A stretch of 51,283 nucleotides of DNA from Nitrospira sp. Ga0074138 (GTDB taxonomy: Bacteria; Nitrospirota; Nitrospiria; Nitrospirales; Nitrospiraceae): assembly GCA_001464735.1 (NCBI GenBank), contig LNDU01000064.1, positions 1 through 51,283 of the forward strand, written 5' to 3'. The position numbers and the translations under genes were made by a program. This document shows, one piece after another, positions 1-8,934 of this stretch (within the stretch, counting starts at the first letter, position 1; every line of letters starts with the position of its first letter). The notes beneath the pieces are model-generated. The model saw nothing but the letters and a program-made list of their open reading frames with translations, was not told the DNA's origin and ran no database searches.

Positions 1-843
1 CTCTTCGCTGGAGGTGACGCGTCTGTCCCACTCTATCGTACAGCCCTACCCAAATCCCCTCGTCGCTGCCGGTGTTGCACTTGTAATTAGAATTCACCTT
101 GACCATGGAGCAACTAGCCGGCCAACGCAAAGCAGGCGGCGTTTCCAATTGCACCAGGAGGCGCGATGCCTCCGGTCGAAGGCTGCGCGAAGCAAGACTA
201 TGCCGTGCTCATCGTGATCGGCGTGGGCGTGGAAGACTGAACCGCGGTGGTGCACCGACAGCTTGCACACCGACCTCAATAAAGACCACCAAGTTCATCT
301 TCTACCTCACAGTGACGAGTCAGAAACGGCACGGGTACGGGATATTTGAATCACAAGCACCGCACAACTAACAATAAAAGGTACCCGAGCCTATTTTCAC
401 GAGCCAGCACACCAATCAGATCCCCTTGAATTCCTGCGCGTAGAAGGGAACACGATCTGGCGCGGATCGATAGACCCCGCCAGATGGGGGCTCGGGGGCC
501 GCAGGCCCTCGCTTCACTTGATCTCTATGGTCAGAGTCGCACGAAAAAGTTGTGTACAATCCTAGTGAGACTTCACTAAAGTCAGACTGGATATTTTTGG
601 TGGTTCGAGGTATCCACCGCGCGGACCAAAAGACAAACGAATTTTAGTATCTAACGTTAACCGTTACCCAACAAGAACGTCAGGCGTGAACGAACTTGAA
701 TGGTGGCCGAACAGCTGGGGCAGATCAGTCACGGCGGGGAATGAATGGAATGCGGTGTGCTAGCTGAGCCTGAATAAGGTCAAGTTAATAATAATCTGAG
801 CGAATTTCTAGCCTGCTAGAATGCCTGAGGCATAGTCCAGGGG
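1..843. other. No convincing gene (left edge)
   Basis: I see no gene here that I can defend. Short open frames exist on both strands, including one on the minus strand that starts at 106 and runs off the left edge. None has a clear ribosome binding site or a recognisable motif. The base composition shifts from GC-rich (up to about 540) to mixed. The stretch from about 560 on is AT-richer and leads into the AT-rich gene at 853. It may be decayed accessory DNA, but no recognisable transposase or phage sequence could be read from it. Confidence 0.4.
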
Positions 844-852
844 GTGTGGGGG

Positions 853-2085
853 GTGAGTAAGGCTTTAACCATAGGGAAAATCTATAAAGAAATTACTGGG
901 GACAAGGTGGTTTTTTCTTCGCAAATAGATTTCGGCAATCAAACACAGACTCTGTGGTATCGTTTAGATGCAGAATACAGCGATTATTTTTGCGATGATC
1001 GGGGCGACGGATTAGTTGCAAGCCTTTTGTTCTTCTCGTTGATGAACGGCGCTGACATAGTCAGTACTCTGCCAATTTCCGAAAAGCTGTACTATCAACT
1101 CACGTATAATCTAATTCCCCAGTTATGCCGCTGCAACAAGTCAGTCATTTCTCCCATAAAGATCGAAGCGCCGCTTGTTTCAACAGGGTATCCGAAGGCG
1201 AGTGGGGTCGGCTGTGGAATATCTTGCGGTGTCGACTCCTTCACCACACTTTATGAATACACTAGACTCGTTCCTCTTGATTCATTCAAGTTAACCCATC
1301 TCACCTACCTGAAGGTTGGCGCTCATGACGGCCAGATTGGGAAATATGACAAAGAAGTGCAGGAAGGCCTTTTCCAATCTCAATTATCACATGTCAAGGC
1401 ATTCTGCACTCGGTACGGATACAAGCTTATCGTAATGGAGTCCAACCTTACAGAAATAATTGATCGCATGTTCGGTTTCTATAATTATGAACAGTTTCAT
1501 TCTTATGTGAACGCCGGAACCGTTCTGCAACTGCAGAAACTATTTAATCGATATTATTATTCTCCAGGATGGTGTCTTGATGAGTTCTTTGTGGATGTAA
1601 AAAAGGATGCAGCTCATTACGAGCGTGTTCTGCTCCCAATGTTATCCACAGAAACGACAAGTTTTTACAGTTCCAACCAAGCGATGAGTCGAATTGAAAA
1701 AGTGCGTCTAATCTCCGACTTTGAGCAGAGTTATGAATGGCTATTGGTATGTTGGCTACACAAACCAAATTGCGGAAAGTGCGGGAAATGTATTCGGACT
1801 ATGTTGGAGTTAGATATTATTGGCAAACTTGAACTTTACCGAGCCTGTTTTGATTTAGATGAATATTTCAAAAAGAGAGACAAATATCTAAGAAGGATTG
1901 TTCAGAGGAGAGAACGCGACTATTTTATGAAGGAGCTTTATGATTATGCAATAGCCCATGATATTGCGCTCCCCTCACCCGAGCATAAGAATATTGTTAA
2001 TCGGGTGTTTGATTCTTTACGTCAAAGAGGTGTGCGACAGACTCTATCTATAGCCTTACAGCGTTTGATGCGGCGTGAGCTGTGA
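853..2085 (+). CDS. PP-loop ATPase-like protein (QueC-type fold), function unknown
   Basis: A 410-aa protein with a PP-loop signature at about residues 121-130 (GCGISCGVDS, a variant of the SGGxDS loop that binds the ATP pyrophosphate). A Cys cluster CGKCGKC at about 307-313 resembles the zinc site of QueC-like enzymes. This suggests the adenine-nucleotide alpha-hydrolase/ATP pyrophosphatase superfamily. The substrate cannot be told from sequence, and no queuosine or 7-deazaguanine genes lie nearby. I chose the GTG at 853 because an AGGGGG motif sits about 8 bases upstream; an in-frame GTG at 844 lacks this. The gene is visibly AT-richer than all neighbours and abuts an IS3 scar, so transfer is likely. 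QatC-like defence or polysaccharide-locus roles are possible but unsupported here. The fold call is fairly sure; the function is not. Confidence 0.7.
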   Translation: MSKALTIGKIYKEITGDKVVFSSQIDFGNQTQTLWYRLDAEYSDYFCDDRGDGLVASLLFFSLMNGADIVSTLPISEKLYYQLTYNLIPQLCRCNKSVISPIKIEAPLVSTGYPKASGVGCGISCGVDSFTTLYEYTRLVPLDSFKLTHLTYLKVGAHDGQIGKYDKEVQEGLFQSQLSHVKAFCTRYGYKLIVMESNLTEIIDRMFGFYNYEQFHSYVNAGTVLQLQKLFNRYYYSPGWCLDEFFVDVKKDAAHYERVLLPMLSTETTSFYSSNQAMSRIEKVRLISDFEQSYEWLLVCWLHKPNCGKCGKCIRTMLELDIIGKLELYRACFDLDEYFKKRDKYLRRIVQRRERDYFMKELYDYAIAHDIALPSPEHKNIVNRVFDSLRQRGVRQTLSIALQRLMRREL

Positions 2086-2174
2086 TTTCGACGCGCTGTC
2101 GCCTGGGACGCCAAGACCGCCTGCCTTGCATGCGCGCGTGAGGGCAAAACCTGGCGGTCGGTGCCTCGGCATCC

Positions 2175-2370
2175 TGAACTTCCCCCATTTGTTACACCAC
2201 GGCCAACGAACTTGACTCCTGCGCTGTCTGGGGCAGGTTGTGTTGGTGGTTGATGAACTCCATAGGTGTCAGATTTCCGATGGCACTGTGCGTCCGCTCT
2301 TCATTGTACTCTCGTCGCCACGCTTCAATCACGAGCTGCGCTTCCTGCAGTGTCAGAACCCAGTGTTCGT
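2175..2370 (-). mobile_element. Right-end relic of an IS3-family (IS407-like) insertion sequence
   Basis: Reading inward from 2175 the sequence TGAACTTCCCCC looks like an IS3-type terminal inverted repeat. It matches the end at 51186 (TGACCTTCCCCC) in 11 of 12 bases. Just inside lies the C-terminal tail of an IS3 OrfB integrase on the minus strand. Homology stops abruptly near 2370, before the rest of the catalytic domain, so only about 200 bp of the element survives. Confidence 0.65.
2192..2370 (-). pseudogene. IS3-family transposase OrfB, C-terminal fragment
   Basis: The minus strand reads NEHWVLTLQEAQLVIEAW, then RREYNEERTHSAIGNL and TPMEFINH, before a TAA stop. This is the diagnostic C-terminus of the DDE integrase of IS3/IS407-group elements, with the WRREYN..RxHSAIG..TPxEF pattern near the end of the rve domain. 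The upstream part, including the DDE residues, is missing, so it cannot be active. It marks a past insertion beside the AT-rich gene at 853-2085. Confidence 0.75.
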
Positions 2371-2423
2371 TTATATTGATTTATTACCGTTGAAACGCGC
2401 AGGCCATGAGAAATGGCCGTCGG

Positions 2424-3599
2424 CTACAACACCTGCACAATAAAACACTTCAGATACCGTGTTTCCGGCATGCTGGCAAGGATGGGGTGGTCGGCGCTTT
2501 GACCACGTTGTTCGATCAGGCGGATGTCTCGCTTGGCATCACGCGCCGCGAGGCGGATGCTCTTCCAGAGATCGGCCTCAGTGACAGGATGTGAACAGGA
2601 GCTGGTCACCAGAAACCCTTCCGGCTTCAGCAGCTTCAGACCCAAGAGATTAACATCCTTATACCCAGTCAAGGCACCAGCTAAGGCTTGTTGACTGCGA
2701 GCGAAGGCCGGAGGATCGAGGATCACCAAGTCATAGCGCCGCCCCGCCTTTACCAGCTTGCGCATTTCTTCGAATGCATCGGCTTGGCGATAGATACAGC
2801 GATCTTCTACTTTATTCATCGTGGCCTGTGTTCGGGCCATGGCCAGTGTGTCCAGACTGACATCGAGGCCTTCCACTGATACGGCTCCAGCGAGCGCGGC
2901 ATGAATGCCGAAGGCACCGGTATGGCAGAACACTTCGAGCACTTCGGCCCCTTCCGCCAGTTTGGCGGCTGCCAGCCGATTTTCCCGTTGATCGCAAAAC
3001 CAGCCGGTCTTCTGTCCCCGTTCCACATCCACAAGGAACTTTGCAGGCCCTTCGTGAATCTCCACTTGTGTCGGACCGCTGCCACGGAGGAACCTCCGTT
3101 CGAGGGGCAGACCTTCGAGTTGCCGACTCTTGGCCTCGTTCCGCAGGTACACCGTCGTAAGCTTCAATTCCTTCATCAGCACGTCGGCCAAGAGTTCTTT
3201 CCGGCTATCCATGCCGAACGATAAGCACTGCATGACCAGCAGCTGATCGTACCGATCGACGATCAACCCCGGCAGTCGATCGCCTTCTGCATAAATCAGC
3301 CGATAAGCATTGGATTGCGCGACCACTCGCTGCCGGAGACGGATCGCCTGTTGGATTCTCCCACCCCAGAACGCCTCGTCGATTGGTTCATCCTCAAATG
3401 TCAGGAGACGGACACGGATTTTCGAAGCAGGGTTATAAAGACCACGGCCGTAGAATTGCCCGTCGGGGGTCAGGACATCGACCAGATCCCCAGCGGCTGC
3501 TTGACCGACGAGCGGTCCGACATGACCGGCAAAGAGCCAGAGCGGTCGCCCCTCCGGGATCCGTAGTGACGTAAGGCGAACCTGGGCCATCGGTGTCAT
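2424..3599 (-). CDS. rlmI: 23S rRNA (cytosine-C5)-methyltransferase, RlmI family
   Basis: A 391-aa class I SAM-dependent methyltransferase. An N-terminal PUA-like RNA-binding region (about residues 1-85) precedes a Rossmann methyltransferase domain with VLEVFCHTGAFGIHAA (motif I) at about 220 and DLVILDPPAFARS near 297, followed by a TSSCSH segment near 333. In the family these motifs carry out m5C methylation of 23S rRNA (C1962 in E. coli). Length and domain order match RlmI (about 396 aa). The ATG at 3599 is preceded by GGAGATAAGACG, a good ribosome binding site; an ATG three codons further in is also possible. It is divergent from the decarboxylase gene at 3762 with about 160 bp between. 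Exact target position is inferred from family membership. Confidence 0.85.
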   Translation of the reverse strand: MTPMAQVRLTSLRIPEGRPLWLFAGHVGPLVGQAAAGDLVDVLTPDGQFYGRGLYNPASKIRVRLLTFEDEPIDEAFWGGRIQQAIRLRQRVVAQSNAYRLIYAEGDRLPGLIVDRYDQLLVMQCLSFGMDSRKELLADVLMKELKLTTVYLRNEAKSRQLEGLPLERRFLRGSGPTQVEIHEGPAKFLVDVERGQKTGWFCDQRENRLAAAKLAEGAEVLEVFCHTGAFGIHAALAGAVSVEGLDVSLDTLAMARTQATMNKVEDRCIYRQADAFEEMRKLVKAGRRYDLVILDPPAFARSQQALAGALTGYKDVNLLGLKLLKPEGFLVTSSCSHPVTEADLWKSIRLAARDAKRDIRLIEQRGQSADHPILASMPETRYLKCFIVQVL

Positions 3600-3761
3600 C
3601 GTCTTATCTCCTGTAACATGGTGTAGCGAACTCTATGCGAGAGTGGTCACATGCCGGCTGTCGTCAGCCCGATCATCAGACGCGCATTGCTTGACGAACC
3701 CCGGTCAGTATGTTTTCCTGACACCAAAGCAGTACAATCGTTCATGTGAGGATAAAGAAGA

Positions 3762-5423
3762 ATGGGCGACAAAGCTACCATTGGTTCCGCTGTGTTGGAT
3801 CGCCTGCATCGCCTGGGCGTTCGCCATATTTTTGGCATTCCCGGTGACTATGTCCTCTCTCTCTATCAACTCATCGAGGCCTCGCCAATCACGCACATCG
3901 GAACCACGCGGGAGGACTGCGCCGGCTTCGCGGCAGACGCCTATGCTCGCATCAACGGCATTGGAGCCGTCTGCGTGACCTACTGCGTCGGCGGGCTCAA
4001 TACCGTCAACGCCATCGCCTGCGCCTATGCGGAACGCTCGCCAGTTGTCCTCTTGACCGGATCTCCTGGCCTGTCTGAACGAACTCGCACTCCCTATTTG
4101 CATCACATGGTGCGAGATTTTTCCACCCAACGAGAAGTCTTTGAGCGGATGACTGTGGCCGCGGTGACGTTGGATGATCCGTTAACCGCCGAACGCGAGA
4201 TGGATCGGGCCTTTGCCGCCCTGCTTCGCTACCGCCGTCCGATCTATATCGAAATCCCCAGAGACATGGTCCACTGTCCCCTCATGGGTGGCATGAAGCC
4301 GATCTGTATTGAGGATACACCGAGTGACCCGGCTGCTCTCGAAGAAGCGATCAGTGAAGTACGACTCATGCTCGCGTCGGCCAAGAAACCGGCCATGCTG
4401 GTGGGCGCAGAGGTCGGTCGATTTGGCCTGCAAGATGACTTGACTCGTTTAGTGGAGCGACTCAACATTCCCATCGCCTCGACCCTACTCGGTAAATCGA
4501 TCATCCGAGAGGATCACCCGCTCTATGTCGGTGTCTATGGTGGGCTCATTGGACGTGATGAAGTTCAGCTCTTCATCAACGATTCCGACTGCCTCCTGAT
4601 CCTGGGATCTGTTCTGTCTGATGTGGAAGACCTCGATGCCACGTCGCCCTTACTATCAGAGGGCCGCACCATCCATGCCACCGCCGACCGCGTCGCTATC
4701 AAACACCATCGGTATGAATCGATTCGATTCCAGGACTTTGTCCAGGGCCTTGTGAAATCTCCACTGCCCTCCTTTTCTCATGCTCAGCGATCGCTTCCTG
4801 CGCAAACTGTTCCAGTTCCAGCTACACCTGACCTCGATGCACCGGTCACACTGAGCGGACTCTTCCGACATCTAGATACGGTCCTGACTGAGAAAACGGT
4901 CGTGATCGCCGATGTCGGGGAATCGCTTTTTGCCGCCGCTGACCTACATGTGCGCCACCGGTTTGAGTTTCTGTCACCGGCCTATTACACCTCGATGGGT
5001 TTCGCCGTTCCCGCAGCCTTAGGCGCCTCATTTGCCGACCCCAGCCTGCGGCCCATCGTCCTGGTGGGAGACGGCGCCTTTCAAATGACCGGGACAGAGT
5101 TGGCCAGCTGCGTGCGCTACGGACAAGCTCCGATTGTCATTATTTTGAATAACCGAGGCTATTCGACGGAGCGCGAGATCTTGGAGGGCCCCTTTAACGA
5201 TGTGCATGAATGGCAGTATGACAAAGTATGCGACCTGATCGGAGGCGGAAGAGGCTCGCGCGTACGCACGCAACGGGAATTTGAACAGAACCTTGCCGCT
5301 GCCTTTGCCGATCAAAGCCAGCTTCATGTTCTGAACGCGCTCCTCAGCCCCAGCGATCGATCGCCCGGCATGATGCGATTAGCGAGACGGCTAGGAAAGA
5401 AACTGTCGACGGATAAGCCATAG
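3762..5423 (+). CDS. Thiamine-diphosphate alpha-keto acid decarboxylase (pyruvate/indolepyruvate decarboxylase-like)
   Basis: A 553-aa ThDP enzyme with the usual three domains: PYR domain (about 1-170), central domain (about 200-330) and PP domain (about 380-540). The cofactor motif starts with GDG at 436-438 and ends with NN at 463-464. All five catalytic residues known from Zymomonas pyruvate decarboxylase can be aligned: Asp29 (PGDY), Glu51, His114-His115 (LHH) and Glu470 (GYSTE). This argues for a non-oxidative decarboxylase making an aldehyde, rather than acetolactate synthase or an oxidase. Whether the substrate is pyruvate, indolepyruvate or a branched keto acid cannot be decided by eye. 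It stands alone, upstream of the osmolyte operon but separated by a 236-bp gap with its own promoter. AGGATAAAGAAG precedes the ATG. Confidence 0.85.
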   Translation: MGDKATIGSAVLDRLHRLGVRHIFGIPGDYVLSLYQLIEASPITHIGTTREDCAGFAADAYARINGIGAVCVTYCVGGLNTVNAIACAYAERSPVVLLTGSPGLSERTRTPYLHHMVRDFSTQREVFERMTVAAVTLDDPLTAEREMDRAFAALLRYRRPIYIEIPRDMVHCPLMGGMKPICIEDTPSDPAALEEAISEVRLMLASAKKPAMLVGAEVGRFGLQDDLTRLVERLNIPIASTLLGKSIIREDHPLYVGVYGGLIGRDEVQLFINDSDCLLILGSVLSDVEDLDATSPLLSEGRTIHATADRVAIKHHRYESIRFQDFVQGLVKSPLPSFSHAQRSLPAQTVPVPATPDLDAPVTLSGLFRHLDTVLTEKTVVIADVGESLFAAADLHVRHRFEFLSPAYYTSMGFAVPAALGASFADPSLRPIVLVGDGAFQMTGTELASCVRYGQAPIVIILNNRGYSTEREILEGPFNDVHEWQYDKVCDLIGGGRGSRVRTQREFEQNLAAAFADQSQLHVLNALLSPSDRSPGMMRLARRLGKKLSTDKP

Positions 5424-5505
5424 GAGAAACCCTCCACCCCTGCCTGCTTTTCCCTACACCTCTACGAGAGATTTCCTCAGAATTTCAGTAAATCCCCGGC
5501 ACGAA

Positions 5506-5535
5506 GTGACAAGAGTCTTAGCCTTTCGTTATACT
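5506..5535 (+). promoter_or_regulatory. Putative sigma70 promoter of the osmolyte operon
   Basis: GTGACA (5506-5511) and TATACT (5530-5535) are separated by 18 bases. They lie about 125 bp upstream of the first operon gene at 5660. The -10 box matches the consensus in five of six positions. This is a pattern match only. Confidence 0.4.
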
Positions 5536-5659
5536 GAAAAATGGCACATCCCCTGCACTCTTCAGGGTAGAATCGGCCAAGAATCCGTATGTCTTCGCTC
5601 CCCCGGCTTTACGCGGGATCGACGTTCAGCAATAATCAGAGATCCGCAGAGAGGTCATC

Positions 5660-6904
5660 GTGTCTGATTTTTATCAAAATGGGGTCGTGACCGTTCTCCA
5701 CCGTCTCGGTCAGCCCAACACGGAGCAGCTGGAGCACGAGCTCGAGCGGTATGCGAAAACGACGCCGATCGCGCTAGTCCTCCCCTCACTGTATTCGGAA
5801 CTGGAACGTCCCGCCCTCAAGCGCATCGTGGAAATCCTGGGTGAGGTTCGCTACATCAACGAGATCGTCATTTCTTTGGATCAAGCCTCTGCGCTGGAAT
5901 TCCGACTGGCCAAGCAATTCTTTTCTCAGCTCCCCCAACGAGTCCGCGTCGTCTGGAACGACGGGACCAGGATCCAGGCGCTGCTGAACACCTTGGTCTC
6001 GCATGAGATCGACATCGGACACCAAGGGAAAGGACGCGGGTGTTGGACGGCCTACGGCTATGTGCTGGCCCGGGGGCAAAGCCAAGTCATCGCCCTTCAT
6101 GACTGCGACATCGTGAGCTACGACCGCCAGTACCTCGCTCGTCTCTGTTACCCCGTCGCCAATCCGAACCTCGCCTACGAATTTTGTAAGGGGTATTACA
6201 GCCGCGTGACGGACCGCATGCATGGACGTGTGACCCGTCTCTTCATCACTCCGCTGATCCGCAGTCTACAGTTGCTGGTCGGGCCGCATCCCCTCCTCTC
6301 GTTTCTGGACAGTTTTCGTTACCCGCTGGCCGGAGAATTCGCGATGGTGCGAGATCTGGCCTGGATCAACCGTATTCCCGGCGACTGGGGGCTGGAGGTC
6401 GGCATGCTGGCCGAGGTCTACCGCAATTGCGCACTCCGTCGTATTTGCCAAGCCGATATCGCCGATGCCTATGAACACAAGCATCAAACGCTGTCCACGC
6501 ACAATCCTGACGCGGGTCTCTTGAAAATGTGCGTCGATATCACCAAATCGCTCTTCCGCAACCTGGCGAGCGAAGGGCTGGTTCTCTCGGAAAGCACTCT
6601 TAAGACGTTGCGGGCCACCTATCTCCAAGCCGCGCAAGAAGCGATTAGTCGCTACGAAAATGACGCGGCGATCAACAGTTTGCGCTTTGACCGCCATGAG
6701 GAGCGGCGCGCCGTTGAAGTATTTCTGCGCGGCATGACGTTGGCGACGGACAGCTTCCTCGGCGACCCGTTGGGCGTCCCCATGATCTCGAACTGGAGCC
6801 GGGTGACCCATGCGGTCCCAGATATTTTTCATCGGCTCATGGACGCCGTCGAACAGGACCATGCCTGGGATCCTACGGCGGAAACCAGGCAAGCTGTCTC
6901 ATGA
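5660..6904 (+). CDS. gpgS: Glucosyl-3-phosphoglycerate synthase-like glycosyltransferase (GT81 type)
   Basis: A 414-aa GT-A fold glycosyltransferase. It has a nucleotide-sugar region around 36-75 (IALVLPSLYSE, NEIVISLDQ), a GKGRG loop at 123-127 and a metal-binding DCD at 148-150 (HDCDIVSYD). This resembles the GpgS family, which transfers glucose from an NDP-glucose to 3-phosphoglycerate, the first step to the compatible solute glucosylglycerate. It is the first gene of a four-gene operon and its stop overlaps the next start by ATGA. A phosphatase of the matching HAD family ends the operon, which supports the pathway. The GTG start at 5660 follows GCAGAGAGGTCATC, with GAGAGG as binding site. 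Sugar and acceptor are inferred from family and context; mannosyl transfer is possible. Confidence 0.72.
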   Translation: MSDFYQNGVVTVLHRLGQPNTEQLEHELERYAKTTPIALVLPSLYSELERPALKRIVEILGEVRYINEIVISLDQASALEFRLAKQFFSQLPQRVRVVWNDGTRIQALLNTLVSHEIDIGHQGKGRGCWTAYGYVLARGQSQVIALHDCDIVSYDRQYLARLCYPVANPNLAYEFCKGYYSRVTDRMHGRVTRLFITPLIRSLQLLVGPHPLLSFLDSFRYPLAGEFAMVRDLAWINRIPGDWGLEVGMLAEVYRNCALRRICQADIADAYEHKHQTLSTHNPDAGLLKMCVDITKSLFRNLASEGLVLSESTLKTLRATYLQAAQEAISRYENDAAINSLRFDRHEERRAVEVFLRGMTLATDSFLGDPLGVPMISNWSRVTHAVPDIFHRLMDAVEQDHAWDPTAETRQAVS

Positions 6905-8226
6905 ACAACAGCTTGATTCCACTCACCGCTGAAACCGAGGACCTGCTGGAAGCCGTGCGCAGTGCCGACATCCTGGTCGGCATTCCCAGCTTCAACAATG
7001 CAGCGACCGTCGGCCATGTCGTCCGCGCCGTCGGAGCGGGGCTGGCAAAATACTTTCACGGCCATCGTGCCGTCTTGGTCAACGCCGACGGCGGCTCCAC
7101 TGACGACACCCCCACCATCGTCGCCCATACTATGGTCGATCTGGAACCCCTCTTTATCAGCGATCGGCAGAGCACCCTCCATCGGATTGTCACGCCCTAT
7201 CACGGGATTCCAGGCAAAGGCAGCGCGTTTCGCACGATTTTCGAGATCGCTCGACGGCTCAAAGTCAAAGCCTGTGCCGTCGTCGATTCAGACGTTCGCA
7301 GCATCACCCCCGAGTGGATGGAACTGCTCCTTCATCCGATTATCAAGGAAGGCTACGACTATGTAGCCCCGTACTATCGACGCCACAAGTACGACGGAAC
7401 TATCACGAACAGCATCGCCTATCCTCTGACCCGAGCTCTCTACGGGCAGGAGGTCCGACAGCCGATCGGCGGAGATTTCGGCTTCACCGGAGAGCTGGCC
7501 CAACACTATCTCGAAAAGCACGTCTGGGAGTCCGATGTCGCGCGCTTCGGGATCGATATTTGGATGACGACCGAGGCCATTACGAGCGGAGCGAAGGTGT
7601 GTCAGAGTTTTCTCGGGGCCAAGATTCATGATCCCAAAGACCCTGCCGCCGACCTCTCCTCCATGTTGCGACAGGTCGTGGGGGCCTTGTTCGCCTTGAT
7701 GGAAGCGCATGCCCCCACCTGGCTCCCCGTCACAGACTCGCGAAAGGTGCCTCTCTTCGGCTTCCAATATGAGGTGGGCGTTGAGCCGGTGAATGTCAAT
7801 GTCGAACGGATGGTGGACTTGTTTCAGCTCGGGCTGACGGACCTGCACGATATTTGGGCCCGCATGCTCTCGGGAGACGCCCTGGATCAGCTGTCCAGCC
7901 TTCGGAACGTCCCCCTGCGGGATTTCCGCATTCCGGATTCGCTATGGGCCCAAATTATTTATGACGCCGCCCTCGCGCATCATCGGAACGTGCTCCCACA
8001 AGAACATCTCCTGAAAGCGCTGACCCCTCTGTATTTAGGAAAGACCGCGTCATTCGTGCTGGATAGCCAAGGGTTGACCTCGGCGGAAGCCGAGCAGCTC
8101 ATCGAAACGCTCTGCCGGACGTTCGAGAAACAGAAAGAGTATCTTGTCGCACGTTGGCCTCAGTCTCATGACTCGCGCGAAGTCATCGGGGCTGCTCGCG
8201 CGAAGTCTGAAAGGAGCGAGCCATGA
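6901..8226 (+). CDS. Family 2-like glycosyltransferase, probably second osmolyte glycosyltransferase
   Basis: A 441-aa GT-A glycosyltransferase. Residues 24-31 (ILVGIPSF) and 61-70 (NADGGSTDDT) form the nucleotide-sugar fold, GKGSAF lies at 105-110 and the metal-binding DSD at 129-131. QPIGGDFGFTGEL (about 193-205) looks like the acceptor-site region. A helical C-terminal part of about 170 residues follows. It overlaps gpgS by ATGA and the next gene by ATGA, so the three are translationally coupled. In organisms with glucosylglycerate-type solutes a second transferase can make glucosylglycerate directly (Ggs) or add a further hexose to give a mannosylglucosylglycerate-type product. Either fits; the sequence alone does not choose. 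The operon assignment is strong, the exact reaction uncertain. Confidence 0.72.
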   Translation: MNNSLIPLTAETEDLLEAVRSADILVGIPSFNNAATVGHVVRAVGAGLAKYFHGHRAVLVNADGGSTDDTPTIVAHTMVDLEPLFISDRQSTLHRIVTPYHGIPGKGSAFRTIFEIARRLKVKACAVVDSDVRSITPEWMELLLHPIIKEGYDYVAPYYRRHKYDGTITNSIAYPLTRALYGQEVRQPIGGDFGFTGELAQHYLEKHVWESDVARFGIDIWMTTEAITSGAKVCQSFLGAKIHDPKDPAADLSSMLRQVVGALFALMEAHAPTWLPVTDSRKVPLFGFQYEVGVEPVNVNVERMVDLFQLGLTDLHDIWARMLSGDALDQLSSLRNVPLRDFRIPDSLWAQIIYDAALAHHRNVLPQEHLLKALTPLYLGKTASFVLDSQGLTSAEAEQLIETLCRTFEKQKEYLVARWPQSHDSREVIGAARAKSERSEP

Positions 8227-8930
8227 CCTCAAGCTGGGAACATACGTTACTCGGACCAGTGACCGCACTTGGCGAGCGCGTCTTTGCCATCCTTCCCAAT
8301 GTCCTGGCCATGCTGATTCTCTTGCTGGCAGGTCTGGGCGCAGCCTGGGGCATGGGGCATTTGATGGAACGGCTGCTTCGCGTCATTGGCCTGGATCGAC
8401 TCTGTGATCGAATCGGTATCGCGGCAGCCCTCCTGCGGGGAGGCATCAAAGCCGATCCGTCTTATATTATCGGCCGCGTTACCTACTGGTTGATCGTGAT
8501 CTTCGCCACCACGGCATCGCTGGGCGCGCTTGATGTGGCCCCGATCAATGAAGCCGCTCGCTCACTCTTGTCATATATTCCCCACTTGGTCACCGCGGCC
8601 GTGATCGGGATCATCGGGTACCTCGTCTCGAATTTCGTGTCGCAGGCCGTCCTCATCGCTGCGGTGAACGCGGGGTTACCTCCGGCCCGCTGGATCGCGG
8701 CCGGAACGCGCTGGGGCATTCAGCTCTTGACCGTGGCCATGGCGTTTGAACAGTTGGGGATTGCTCAGCACATCGTCGTGGTCGGATTCGGCATTACCTG
8801 GGGAGGCCTCGTCCTTGCGGCTGCATTGGCCCTGGGGTTGGGTGGCAAGGATCTGGCGAAGGATTTTCTGGAACGACGTCTGGCCGGACATTCCCGGTCG
8901 CAGATCAATGAGGACCTACGACATCTTTAA
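8223..8930 (+). CDS. Small mechanosensitive-channel-like membrane protein (conserved TM helix repeats)
   Basis: A 235-aa polytopic inner-membrane protein. Hydrophobic segments lie at about 20-45 (ILPNVLAMLILLLAGLGAAW), 82-102, 116-140, 160-178 and 185-205. The last runs into ALGLGGKDLAKDFLERRL, the signature seen after the pore helix in TM-helix-repeat proteins related to MscS channels. It lacks the large cytoplasmic beta/alpha cage of classical MscS. It overlaps the glycosyltransferase by ATGA and is followed 4 bp later by the phosphatase, so it is made together with the osmolyte enzymes. A role in releasing the solute on osmotic downshift is a reasonable inference, not shown by the sequence. 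Export or a scaffold role is the main alternative. Confidence 0.72.
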   Translation: MTSSWEHTLLGPVTALGERVFAILPNVLAMLILLLAGLGAAWGMGHLMERLLRVIGLDRLCDRIGIAAALLRGGIKADPSYIIGRVTYWLIVIFATTASLGALDVAPINEAARSLLSYIPHLVTAAVIGIIGYLVSNFVSQAVLIAAVNAGLPPARWIAAGTRWGIQLLTVAMAFEQLGIAQHIVVVGFGITWGGLVLAAALALGLGGKDLAKDFLERRLAGHSRSQINEDLRHL

Positions 8931-8934
8931 GCCT

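Noticed and set aside
94..371. Overlapping open frames on both strands near the left edge
   Set aside because: Arg/His-rich GC-type translations without binding sites or motifs; typical of random open frames in GC-rich DNA.
853..2085. Qat-type anti-phage system based on a QatC-like gene
   Set aside because: Only one gene is present; no QatA, QatB or QatD partner lies beside it, so a system cannot be claimed.
8746..8934. Longer in-frame start for the HAD phosphatase
   Set aside because: It would overlap the membrane-protein gene by about 185 bp and put the DxD motif near residue 72; the ATG at 8935 fits the family and the 4-bp gap.
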